A DNA stretch of 38,507 nt, taken from CAYJXJ01 sp964374095 (GTDB taxonomy: Bacteria > Elusimicrobiota > Elusimicrobia > UBA1565 > UBA9628). The notes under the pieces were generated by a model that saw only the letters and a program-made list of their open reading frames with translations, was not told where the DNA came from and searched no databases. This document shows, in pieces, positions 31,062-38,507 of this stretch (position 1 is the first letter of the stretch; the number at the start of each line of letters is the position of its first letter). A program made the translations under genes and the position numbers. The stretch is from positions 1 to 38,507 of the forward strand of contig CAYJXJ010000022.1 in the NCBI GenBank assembly GCA_964374095.1. The letters are read 5' to 3'.

Positions 31062-34021
31062 GGCGGCCGCTGCGCGCGGGGGTGGCGCTCCTGCTCGTTC
31101 TCCTCGGCCCGGGGGCCGCTCCCCTGGCCGCGGCCGCGGGAAGCTCGGGTAAGAAGATTCTCGTCCTCTACAAGCAGCGGGACGCCGACCATGGCAACGC
31201 CGTGAGCTACCTCGGCGCCTTCCTCAAGCAGGCCGGCTACGAGTGGGAGGCCAAGGACGTGGAATCCTTCTTTCCCTCCGGCCCGGACATGAGCCGCTAC
31301 CGGGGCATCGTCACGAGCTATCTCTCCTCCCAGATGGTGGGAGCGGACGCCTACCCCGAATGGATGGTCAAGCAGCTCGAGGCGGGACGCAAGGTGGCCA
31401 TCGTCGGCTCCTATGGCGCCTACCAGGGCCTCATCCCCAAGCCCAACGGCAAGTTTATCCAATGGAACGAATCCATGCGCACGATCAACACCTTCCTGTG
31501 GCCCTTCGGAATCGAGTTCTACTTCGCCTTCACGGACGACTCCTCCAAGCTCGAGGTCGGGCGCAAGGACCGGCGCTTCGCCGAGTTCGAGGCGCCCTTG
31601 GAGGCGGCGGATCTCCGCTACTACCAGCTCTTCCGCTCCGCGAACCCGCGCAACAAGATCCATCTTTTGGTCCGGCGCAAGGACATGATGGATTCGGACA
31701 GCGTCTTCATCGCCCACACCCCCTTCGGGGGGATGATCCTGGAAGGCTACGGCTTCTTCTGGGACGAGAAGAAAAAGGCCATGATCCAGCGCGTGGATAT
31801 GGCCGGTTTTTTCAAGGAATGCTTCGAGAGGCCGCCCCCCCGCGTGAGGCACTACGATCTCCCGAGCCACAAGGAGCTCGTGGACCGGCGCCCGCTGCCG
31901 CAAGTCCCGCCGCCGACCGACCCCGAGCCGGCGCATCCGGAGGAAGCCTTGCGGCGCGTGCTCGTGGTCTATAAGAAAAGCGAGGCCCCGAACCTGGAGC
32001 ATCATCCCTTTTACAACCGGGCCGACATCGTGTTGACCGCCCTGGGGGTGGTCGTGGACTACCACGCGGTGGAGGACGGCCTTCCCTCGGACGCGCGCAT
32101 GCGGCGCTACCGCGGCATCGTGACCTGGAACGTGACGCCCGCCATGACTCGGGCTGAGGCCTACGGGGACTGGCTCATCCGCCAGATCCGGCGCGGACGC
32201 CGGGTCGTCCTCCTGCAGGATTATGGGGCCTCCATCGACAAGGATGAACAGACTCCCGCCGCCAATGTCGGGGCCGTCTTCGAGGCCCTGGGCATCGCCT
32301 TTGGGCCCCTGGGGCTCGCGCGCTTCGAGAAATTCCCTTCGGTCCGCGTCTTAGACAAGGCCATGATCGGCTTCGAGCGGATGACCGAACCGGAGGACAT
32401 CCAGTACGGCCACCGCTACGTCTCCCGGGACCCCCGAAACCGGGTCTACCTCTCCTTCACGGACCCCGCCAGCGGCCCCATCGACCTCGTGGTGACCACC
32501 CCCGCGGGCGGTGTGGCGATGGAGCGCAGCCCCTTCTATTTCCCCCCCGTGGACTCCGCGCGCATCGCCCTGGTGCGCTCGGCCCTGGCCAAGCGGCTGC
32601 AGCCCGAGCTAGCCGAGGAAAAGACCCTGGGATCGTGGATCATCGACCCCTACCGCTTCTTCTCCGAGGCCCTGGCGCTGGGCCCCCTCCCCGCGCCGGA
32701 TTACACGACCATGAACGGCGCCCGGCTCTTCTACGCCCATATCGACGGCGACGCCCTGGATTCCGTCTCCCTCATCGACAAGGCCCACTTCGCCGGCCAA
32801 TTCATCACTGAGGAGATCCTAAAAGCCTACCCGCGGGTGCCGCAGTCGGTGTCGGTCATCAGCCAGTTCGTGCAGAACTACGGCACCCGCACCTACCAGC
32901 CGCTGGTGGAGCTCGCCCGGGCCATCTTCCGGCTGCCCCATATCGAGGTTGCCAGCCACGCCGCGACGCATCCCTTCGACTGGGTGGGGGGCGATCCCGC
33001 GGTCTCCAATCCCGGGGAGTTCCCTTGGAAGATCGTCTACCGGCCCCAGGACTTTCTCAACGAGATATGGGGAAGCCGCCTCTTCATCAACGAGAATCTG
33101 GCTCCCCCGGGGAAATCCTGCGACACCCTGTTCTGGTCCGGAGCGACCAACCCCGACGCCCGCGCCCTCGAGGTCGCCTGGCGCGCGGGAATGCACAACT
33201 TGAACGGCGGCGACCCCATCTTCGACCGGGAGCACCCGAGTCTGGCGGGTTTGAGCCCCGTGGCCACGCCCGTCGGGCCCTACCGCCAGTACCATACCTC
33301 GGCGCAGAACGATTATCTCTACACCCTCTTCCTGACCGGCGACTGGGCCGGCCAGAAGAAGGTCCTCGACCACTTCGCCCATACGGAGAGCCCCCGGCGC
33401 ATACTTCCCATGAACCTCTACTACCATTTCTATTCCGGCATCAAGCGCGAGAGCCTGGAGGCCCTCAAATTCATCCTCGACCGCGTCGTGGCCATGGAGC
33501 CGGCCATGGTCTTCGCCAGCCAGTACTGCCGGATCGCGGAGGATTTTTACCGCACCGTCCTGTGGCGTGAGGGACCCGCGTGGCGCGTCAAGAACGCCGG
33601 CGACCTGCGCGAGATCCGGTTCCCCGGTCAAACCGCCGTGGACCTGGCGGCCTCGGAAGGCGTCGTCGGCTTCTCCCATTTCCAAGGCCAGACCTACGTC
33701 CACCTGGACGGACGGCCGGAGCGCAAGATCGTCCTCACCGGCCGGCCCGCGTCCACGCCCTACGTCGAGCGCTGCACCTACTGGATCGACAAGGCCCTCC
33801 CCTCGGCGGAGCGGTTGGGCCTCAGGGTGCGGGGGTTGGGCCGGTTCTCGGCGGTCTTCGGGGGCCTGGGAACGGGCGCCTGGCGCCTGACGCTGACGGA
33901 CGGCGCCGGCGTGCGCCGCCTGGACGCGCCTCTCCGCGGCGATTCCCAGGGGCGCGCCGAATACCGGCTGGACTTGGCCCCCCCCGAGGCCTCCTACCGG
34001 CTGATCCTTTCGCGCAGGTAA
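31058..34021 (+). CDS. PelA-like periplasmic polysaccharide deacetylase with two repeated alpha/beta modules, unit 2
   Basis: 987 aa from GTG 31058, overlapping the previous stop as GTGA. Signal peptide about residues 1-27. Module 1 (about 33-270) starts KKILVLYKQRD and holds GRKVAIVGSYGAY, FGIEFYF and HTPFGGMILEGYGF. Module 2 (about 297-520) starts RRVLVVYKKSE and is more diverged. The deacetylase domain begins at SWIIDPYRFF and keeps the predicted metal set: Asp563 in AHIDGD and His634/His638 in SHAATHPF, then LFWSGATNPD, NLNGGDP and MNLYYHFYSG. The Asp-Cys of the unit 1 motif WTGDC reads Ala-Thr here (WSGAT), a difference worth noting. A C-terminal beta-sandwich follows. It probably deacetylates the same or a related polymer in the periplasm. 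It ends 24 bases from the convergent PelD-like gene. Confidence 0.84.
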   Translation: MRRPLRAGVALLLVLLGPGAAPLAAAAGSSGKKILVLYKQRDADHGNAVSYLGAFLKQAGYEWEAKDVESFFPSGPDMSRYRGIVTSYLSSQMVGADAYPEWMVKQLEAGRKVAIVGSYGAYQGLIPKPNGKFIQWNESMRTINTFLWPFGIEFYFAFTDDSSKLEVGRKDRRFAEFEAPLEAADLRYYQLFRSANPRNKIHLLVRRKDMMDSDSVFIAHTPFGGMILEGYGFFWDEKKKAMIQRVDMAGFFKECFERPPPRVRHYDLPSHKELVDRRPLPQVPPPTDPEPAHPEEALRRVLVVYKKSEAPNLEHHPFYNRADIVLTALGVVVDYHAVEDGLPSDARMRRYRGIVTWNVTPAMTRAEAYGDWLIRQIRRGRRVVLLQDYGASIDKDEQTPAANVGAVFEALGIAFGPLGLARFEKFPSVRVLDKAMIGFERMTEPEDIQYGHRYVSRDPRNRVYLSFTDPASGPIDLVVTTPAGGVAMERSPFYFPPVDSARIALVRSALAKRLQPELAEEKTLGSWIIDPYRFFSEALALGPLPAPDYTTMNGARLFYAHIDGDALDSVSLIDKAHFAGQFITEEILKAYPRVPQSVSVISQFVQNYGTRTYQPLVELARAIFRLPHIEVASHAATHPFDWVGGDPAVSNPGEFPWKIVYRPQDFLNEIWGSRLFINENLAPPGKSCDTLFWSGATNPDARALEVAWRAGMHNLNGGDPIFDREHPSLAGLSPVATPVGPYRQYHTSAQNDYLYTLFLTGDWAGQKKVLDHFAHTESPRRILPMNLYYHFYSGIKRESLEALKFILDRVVAMEPAMVFASQYCRIAEDFYRTVLWREGPAWRVKNAGDLREIRFPGQTAVDLAASEGVVGFSHFQGQTYVHLDGRPERKIVLTGRPASTPYVERCTYWIDKALPSAERLGLRVRGLGRFSAVFGGLGTGAWRLTLTDGAGVRRLDAPLRGDSQGRAEYRLDLAPPEASYRLILSRR

Positions 34022-34045
34022 GACAACTGCCGTTCCGGGTCAAGC

Positions 34046-35827
34046 CTAGAGGGCCGAGCTCGTCCAATCCGAAAGGGCCTGCTGGGCCGCCTCCCGAACG
34101 AGCGGGTACTTGTCCTCCGCCGCGCGCGCGCGCATGGCGCCGATGAGCGAGGGATCGGGGCTTGGGCACAGCCGGGCCAAGGCCAGTATGCTGGTTTCGC
34201 GGACGATCGGGTTGTCGTCGTTGGCCCCGCGCTGCGCCTGCGCGGTCCAGGTCGTGAGCCGGGCCTGGCCCGCGAGGTGGATCATGATGGCCCGCAGCCA
34301 AGGATCCGGACTGTCGAGGAGCTCCGGGATGAGCCGCTCGAAGCGCGCGGGTTCGTAGCCGAAGCGCTCCCGACCCAGGGCCGAGATCTGGCGCGCGTCG
34401 CGCCCCGCGAGGGCCTCGAAGAGCGGGGAGAACTCGGAGTCCAAGGCGGCCTTCCCCTCCAGTATGTCCGAAACGGAGGGCGGCTTTGAACCCGGGGCCC
34501 CGGCCAGCGCGAGGCCGCGTGAGGCCTGGGTCGCCAGCGCCTCCTGCCGCTCTTCCAGGTAGCTCGCCAGGAGGTCGGCCTGATCGCCCAGGGACGCGGC
34601 GCTCGAGTCCCGGTACCTTTGCAGAAGGAACCAGGTCCGAAGCCCGTCGCGCGCCGCGGCTCGATAGACCTCGGGATCGAGGCGGTGCCCCGCGGCCGAA
34701 AGATGCTCGAGGAGCTTCAGGCAGTTGTCCCGGCGGTGCGGGCTTACGGTCGGCTGGGTCAGGCGGTTGCCGATCTCGGGGAGGATCTCCGGACCCAGTC
34801 CGACGATCTGCTCGAGGAGCTTCTTGGGGAGCTGCCGGCCGTCGAGGGGGACCAGCAGCTCCTCGAGGAAACGCTTGCGGTCGGCCGCCCGCCCCGCTCC
34901 CGCCTGGGCGAAAACCGCGGCCTTGGCCAGGGCCTTGGAGGCCCAGTCCGCGATCGTGGCGAAGGCCCGGATGTTCTGGGCGTTGAACTGCGAGAAGGGG
35001 AGCTTTTCAACGGCGATGACGCCGATGGTCCGGTTCGTGGCGATGTTCTTGACGGGAGCGGCCATGATCTTGTCGCCGGGCCGCAGCTCCTCCCGGTAGA
35101 GCAGGTCCTTCAAGGTGACCATCTTCTGGTCCCGCAGGACGCTGCCCAGCACCCCCTCTTTTCCGGAGACCCGCCTGGCCTCCGGCTTGACCTCGCCCCA
35201 GCCGCGCTCGGCGGCCAGGCGCAGGCCGCCGTCCTCGACCAAATAGAAGGAGCACTGCTCGGCTTTCAGGTAGTTTTCCAGAAGTTCCAGAACGGCCGGA
35301 TACAGGAAGCCCGGCTCCAGGGCGGACAGCTTCTCCGCCGCCTCATAGACCGATTGGAAGGTATTGGTGTCCTCCTGTATCCTTTGGCGCAGCTCATGGT
35401 TGGCCGCGGCCAGCGCCTGGTTCTGGGTGTCGACGAGTTTTCGGCGCTCCTCCTTCTCGCGGGCCGCGGCCTCCAGGCGGGCCGCTCGGCCGCGTTCCGC
35501 GTCCGAGAGCGCGCCGATCACGAGCGAGAAGAGGAACAGGCTGCTGACCAGCAGGGAATGGGGCATCTCCAGGATCGGCGGCAGGCCCCGGCCCCAGGCG
35601 CGGGCCAAGCCGCCCAGTTCGTACAAGAGAGTCAGGGCCGCGGCCGAGGCGAACCCGGGTCCGCTGCCGTAACGCGCCGCCATCAGGACCGCCACCAGGA
35701 GGTAGGGATGCAGGGCGGCTCCGGTGAAGAAGGGGTTGTGCGGGGTCGTGGCGTAGCCCATCCCGGAGACCAGGGCCGCGAGGAGCAGCCACTCCCGGGT
35801 CCAGAGCCTCCAGTCGGGTGGGGTCAT
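34046..35827 (-). CDS. PelD-like inner-membrane protein: four helices, coiled coil, GAF, HEAT-like C-terminus
   Basis: 593 aa. Four hydrophobic helices lie at about 12-28, 40-52, 58-75 and 92-107. A charged coiled coil (108-165) and a GAF domain (about 165-305: VLELLENYLKAEQCSFYLVE, GVLGSVLRDQKMVTLKDLLY, TNRTIGVIAVEKLPFSQFNA) follow, the order seen in PelD. Classical PelD then has a degenerate GGDEF domain with an RxxD site that binds c-di-GMP. Here residues 315-593 are all-helical, ending in HEAT-like repeats (AIMIHLAGQARLTTWTAQAQ, then NPIVRETSILALARL and YPLVREAAQQALSDW), with no GGDEF motif. It would form the inner-membrane hub for PelF and PelG. Its start overlaps the cNMP-binding gene by four bases, which suggests direct partnership. 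The PelD call rests on layout and operon context. Confidence 0.78.
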   Translation of the reverse strand: MTPPDWRLWTREWLLLAALVSGMGYATTPHNPFFTGAALHPYLLVAVLMAARYGSGPGFASAAALTLLYELGGLARAWGRGLPPILEMPHSLLVSSLFLFSLVIGALSDAERGRAARLEAAAREKEERRKLVDTQNQALAAANHELRQRIQEDTNTFQSVYEAAEKLSALEPGFLYPAVLELLENYLKAEQCSFYLVEDGGLRLAAERGWGEVKPEARRVSGKEGVLGSVLRDQKMVTLKDLLYREELRPGDKIMAAPVKNIATNRTIGVIAVEKLPFSQFNAQNIRAFATIADWASKALAKAAVFAQAGAGRAADRKRFLEELLVPLDGRQLPKKLLEQIVGLGPEILPEIGNRLTQPTVSPHRRDNCLKLLEHLSAAGHRLDPEVYRAAARDGLRTWFLLQRYRDSSAASLGDQADLLASYLEERQEALATQASRGLALAGAPGSKPPSVSDILEGKAALDSEFSPLFEALAGRDARQISALGRERFGYEPARFERLIPELLDSPDPWLRAIMIHLAGQARLTTWTAQAQRGANDDNPIVRETSILALARLCPSPDPSLIGAMRARAAEDKYPLVREAAQQALSDWTSSAL

Positions 35828-36258
35828 GGCTTGCCGGCCTGGAACTTCCGGATTCGCAGCGAGAGCAGGCGCAGGAGGTCCAGGCCCAACTCCGAGTGCT
35901 CCTTGAGAAGGTCGCGGAATTCCTCTTTTCCGATGCGCAGGACCTTCAGGATCTCCTTGGCGCGCGCCGAGGCCGAACGGGGCTTGTCGTCCAGGAGGGC
36001 CATCTCGCCGAAATACGCGTGGGGGCGCAGCTCGGCCAAGGGGATGGGGCCTGTCTTTTGATCCAGGAACAGCTCGACGCTGCCCGCGATGATGACGTAC
36101 AGGGCGACTCCGGGGTCGCCCTGGCCAAAGACCAGGGTCCCCTCCCGGAAGGACTCCGGGTGGGCGATCCGGCTGATCTCGGCCAGATCCTCCATGACCA
36201 GCCCGCCGAAGAGATCCACGCGCCGGAGGGTGCGGATTTTGTCGAGGGTCCCTAGCAT
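35824..36258 (-). CDS. Stand-alone cyclic nucleotide-binding domain protein
   Basis: 144 aa from ATG 36258, which overlaps the PelG stop by seven bases; the frame is open further upstream but that is inside pelG and Arg-rich. It is a single CAP-type beta-barrel: LFGGLVMEDLAEISRIA, GDPGVALYVIIAGSVELF and the phosphate-binding cassette YFGEMALLDDKPRSASARA. Glu85, Arg94 and Ser95 correspond to the cAMP-contacting Glu72, Arg82 and Ser83 of CAP, so ligand binding looks intact. There is no DNA-binding helix-turn-helix, so it is not a transcription factor. Sitting between pelG and the PelD-like gene with overlaps on both sides, it is a strong candidate regulatory subunit of the synthesis complex. 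Whether it binds cAMP, cGMP or something else is not visible. Confidence 0.88.
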   Translation of the reverse strand: MLGTLDKIRTLRRVDLFGGLVMEDLAEISRIAHPESFREGTLVFGQGDPGVALYVIIAGSVELFLDQKTGPIPLAELRPHAYFGEMALLDDKPRSASARAKEILKVLRIGKEEFRDLLKEHSELGLDLLRLLSLRIRKFQAGKP

Positions 36259-37691
36259 TTGGACCCGCCTGGAACCGGGTGCTGCAGTCCGAAGCCGTCG
36301 CGGTGCGCGACGCGCGGGTCGCCGGCCGCGGCGGGAAGGACGGGTTGGTTCGAGAAGAGCAGTTCCGTGAGCCTTTGCAGCTTGGTCAGAAAGCGCCACG
36401 CCGTGAAGGCGAAGCCGATGACGGCGGCGAGGGTGAAGCCCGCCCCCGGGGCTTGGGGAAGGAACTCGAGCGCCGCCAGGCTCAGTCCCCAGTTGGCCGC
36501 GAGAAAGACGGCGCAGGCGAGCAGGGCGTCCCCGTAGAACTCGAAATACAGCATCAGGATCATGGACAGGAACAGCAGGGTCTGGAAGAAGTTCCCCAGG
36601 ATCATGAAGCGCAGGAGGTTGATTTCGGGAGCGTTGAGCCAGATGAGCCGGAAGACCTGCGGGGCCATCAGAAACAGGGTCAGGGTCAGTATGCCTTGGA
36701 AGCGGAGCAGGAACCAGAACCCCTCGCGAACGGAACGGATGATGAGTTCACGGCAGGAATCGATCGCGGCGAAGGTCTGGTGCTGGGCGATGGCGGCGAA
36801 GAAATCGCGGTAGCGCTCATAGAAATCGGTCTCCACCCGGAGGAAGAAGATCGCCAGGGCGGGGACCGTGGTCAACTGGGCCAGGAAGGAAGCCACCTCG
36901 TAGTCCGGCGCCGCGAAGAGGAAGCGCGGCGCGATCAGGACCCCGTGGGGGGAGGCGCGGTAGACGAATTTGTCGACCCAGGAGGAGAGATAATAAAGGA
37001 ACCCGATCAGGCACAAGGAGGGAAATTTCCGGAAATAGGAGAGGAAGGAGAAGTCCATGGCCTTCTTCCAGGGAAACTCCGACAGGAAGAGCCAGACCAG
37101 CAGGGCGAGGGTCACGAGCTGGCCGGCCAGGAAGCCCGAGAGATAGCCGGTTTGCCCCCAGAACCGGCCCAGCAGCCACCCGGAGCCGACGGTGACGCAG
37201 CCGCCGGCCAGGAAGGAGAATACGGCCCAATGGTAGGCCCGGACCACGCCCAGGAAAATCATGATGATCCAGACCGAGCTCACGGCCAGGGTGCAGGAAT
37301 AGGCCACGAAACGGAAGGGCGTGGGCGCCTGGAGCGTGCCGAGGAAGCCCAAGACGAGATAGGCCTGGGGGACCAGAGTCAACAGGAGCGTCCCCAGGAA
37401 AGTGGGGACGTGCCGGTCGATGTCCCCGCCGTAGAGCTTGTCCGCCAGAAAGCGGGTGACCACGAACTGGAAGAAGCCCGTGTAGAGCAGGGTGAAGGAA
37501 AAAACGTACATCAGGGTTCCATGGTAGAGCCCCATCTCCCCGCGGGACAGAAAGGCCAGGGCGCCCAAGGCCAGGGCCGAGAGCAACCACGGCCCCGCCG
37601 AAATGATGGCCGAGTAGGTGTAGCCCTTGAGTATGCCGGAGTAGGTGCCCTCCTCGGCGTAGAAGCGGAGCTTAAAGCCGATTCCCGCCAT
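36252..37691 (-). CDS. pelG: PelG, inner-membrane polysaccharide transport/synthase subunit
   Basis: A 479-aa polytopic membrane protein, about twelve helices, in the MATE/Wzx-like flippase superfamily. The PelG signature is clear: the N-terminus MAGIGFKLRFYAEEGTYSGI, YTYSAIISAGPWLLSALALG, FQFVVTRFLADKLYGGDI, YLSSWVDKFVYRASPHG and FFLRVETDFYERYRDFFAAI. Length is normal for PelG. With PelD, PelE and PelF it forms the inner-membrane Pel synthase and is thought to pass the polymer across the membrane. ATG 37691 overlaps the pelF 3' end by 20 bases, and its stop overlaps the cNMP-binding gene, so the four genes are one translationally linked set. No PelE candidate is visible in the window. Confidence 0.94.
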   Translation of the reverse strand: MAGIGFKLRFYAEEGTYSGILKGYTYSAIISAGPWLLSALALGALAFLSRGEMGLYHGTLMYVFSFTLLYTGFFQFVVTRFLADKLYGGDIDRHVPTFLGTLLLTLVPQAYLVLGFLGTLQAPTPFRFVAYSCTLAVSSVWIIMIFLGVVRAYHWAVFSFLAGGCVTVGSGWLLGRFWGQTGYLSGFLAGQLVTLALLVWLFLSEFPWKKAMDFSFLSYFRKFPSLCLIGFLYYLSSWVDKFVYRASPHGVLIAPRFLFAAPDYEVASFLAQLTTVPALAIFFLRVETDFYERYRDFFAAIAQHQTFAAIDSCRELIIRSVREGFWFLLRFQGILTLTLFLMAPQVFRLIWLNAPEINLLRFMILGNFFQTLLFLSMILMLYFEFYGDALLACAVFLAANWGLSLAALEFLPQAPGAGFTLAAVIGFAFTAWRFLTKLQRLTELLFSNQPVLPAAAGDPRVAHRDGFGLQHPVPGGSKC

Positions 37692-38507
37692 CGGGCTCCT
37701 GGGCCGGCGAACGCTGGTAGGTCTTGTAGACTTGGCGGTAGCGGGCGATCATCTTATGGTAATCGTAAAAGCCGTGGACCCTCCGGCGCCCCGCCTCCCC
37801 CATGCGTTTTCGCAGCTCCGGGTCGCGCAGCAGCCGCAGAATGGCCCGGCCGGTCTCCTCCGGATTGCCGACCCGCGTCACGATCCCCGACGGCCCCAAC
37901 TCCCGGTCCTCGGGCGTCAAGCCCTCGATCATCTCGCGGCAGGCCCCCACCGCGGTGGCCACGACGGGAACGCCGCACAGGTAGCCCTCCAGCATGACCA
38001 GGGGCTGGCCCTCGCTGATGCTGGTCAGGACCTGGACGGCGAGGGTGGGATAATACTCCGCGACCTTGACGCGCCCCAGGAACTTGATGCGCTCGCCCAT
38101 CCCCAGCATGCCCGCGAGCTCTTGGCATTCCGCGAAGTACTTCTTGTCCTCCTCCGTCGGCCCCATCAAGAAGATCTCGGTCTCCGGCAGGCCGTCGAGG
38201 ACCAGGCGGCAGGCGCGGATCAGGGTCTTGACGTCCTTGATGGGGACGACGCGGCCGACGAAGCCGACGCGCAGGGGCCCGGCCGGGGCCTCCCGGGCCG
38301 GCGCCGCGGGGCCGGCCGCGCCCGCCTCGACGCCGTTGGGGATGATCTCGATGATGGACGGGGCGGCTCCGAATTCCACCTGCATGCGGCGGTTTCCCTC
38401 GTAGAGGGTGAAGATGGCGTCGCAGCGCTGGTAGCAGAGCTTGGCCGTGGCCTCGAAGAGGTTGATCCAGAGATCCTTGAAAAACCCCAGCTCGCGGCGG
38501 ACCGTCA
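37672..38507 (-). CDS. pelF: PelF, GT4 glycosyltransferase (5' part beyond the window)
   Basis: The C-terminal 277 residues or so of PelF; the frame stays open to the window edge, so the N-terminal part lies outside. Visible motifs are diagnostic: AIFTLYEGNRRMQVEFGA, IIPNGVE, RVGFVGRVVPIKDVKTLIRA, EIFLMGPTEEDKKYFAECQE, VQVLTSISEGQPLVMLEGYL (with the E-x7-E nucleotide-sugar signature) and GACREMIEG. PelF is the soluble glycosyltransferase that polymerises UDP-activated amino sugars in Pel synthesis and docks on PelD. It is the first visible gene of the minus-strand operon PelF-PelG-cNMP protein-PelD-like. An ATG at 38385 is internal and is not the true start. Confidence 0.94.
   Translation of the reverse strand, partial: TVRRELGFFKDLWINLFEATAKLCYQRCDAIFTLYEGNRRMQVEFGAAPSIIEIIPNGVEAGAAGPAAPAREAPAGPLRVGFVGRVVPIKDVKTLIRACRLVLDGLPETEIFLMGPTEEDKKYFAECQELAGMLGMGERIKFLGRVKVAEYYPTLAVQVLTSISEGQPLVMLEGYLCGVPVVATAVGACREMIEGLTPEDRELGPSGIVTRVGNPEETGRAILRLLRDPELRKRMGEAGRRRVHGFYDYHKMIARYRQVYKTYQRSPAQEPDGGNRL

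Noticed and set aside
36279..37997. Long plus-strand open frame opposite pelG
   Set aside because: Antisense of a strongly conserved membrane protein; Glu/Gly/Gln-rich and without motifs.
1..38507. tRNA, rRNA, insertion sequence or integrase genes
   Set aside because: I looked for tRNA-like cloverleaf segments, transposase motifs and terminal inverted repeats and saw none that I could support.

Overview
The window is GC-rich DNA from a diderm (Gram-negative) bacterium. Evidence for this is several Sec signal peptides, two proteins with the TPR plus outer-membrane beta-barrel layout, and a Pel-type exopolysaccharide assembly set. Very large secreted low-complexity proteins and this Pel variant fit a deep-branching lineage such as Elusimicrobiota. 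That placement is inference, because there is no rRNA or other phylogenetic marker here. Two 10-N assembly gaps (8947-8956 and 20996-21005) interrupt two genes, so the source is probably a draft or metagenome assembly.

Layout. Bases 1-12900 carry mostly plus-strand genes: an unrecognised 299-aa protein behind a clear sigma70-type promoter, a membrane-anchored PHP phosphoesterase-like protein, a giant 1818-aa secreted low-complexity protein, a zinc-ribbon/proline-rich membrane protein with a C-terminal carboxypeptidase-regulatory-like domain, a minus-strand Xaa-Pro aminopeptidase, and an MscS-family protein holding two tandem MscS modules. Bases 12970-14282 look like a decayed accessory patch: the tail of an AlbA_2/RecG-like regulator broken by a frameshift, a SEC-C protein, a LexA-type HTH protein, a truncated small ORF and a perfect 22-bp palindrome.

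Bases 14314-38507 are dominated by polysaccharide genes. A minus-strand operon (UDP-GlcNAc pyrophosphorylase-like protein, STAS protein, GT4 glycosyltransferase) is followed by unit 1 on the minus strand: GH114-like hydrolase, then a PelA-like deacetylase with three repeated modules, then a TPR/beta-barrel protein. A central divergent segment holds a single-pass membrane protein, an FHA-GAF-pseudocyclase and a TolB-like propeller. Unit 2 on the plus strand contains a TPR/beta-barrel protein, a large TIM-barrel glycosidase-like protein and a second PelA-like deacetylase with two modules. Converging on unit 2 is a minus-strand operon: PelF (cut by the window end), PelG, a stand-alone cyclic-nucleotide-binding protein and a PelD-like protein.

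How it may work together. PelF would polymerise a UDP-amino sugar and PelG would be the membrane partner. The PelD-like protein would nucleate the inner-membrane complex. The PelA-like and GH proteins would deacetylate and trim the polymer in the periplasm, and the TPR/barrel proteins would export it. The most unusual point is control: the PelD-like protein keeps the membrane helices and GAF domain but has a HEAT-like helical C-terminus where classical PelD has its c-di-GMP-binding GGDEF domain. The gene overlapping it encodes a cNMP-binding domain with an intact phosphate-binding cassette. This suggests a Pel variant switched by a mononucleotide second messenger, which is inference from sequence.
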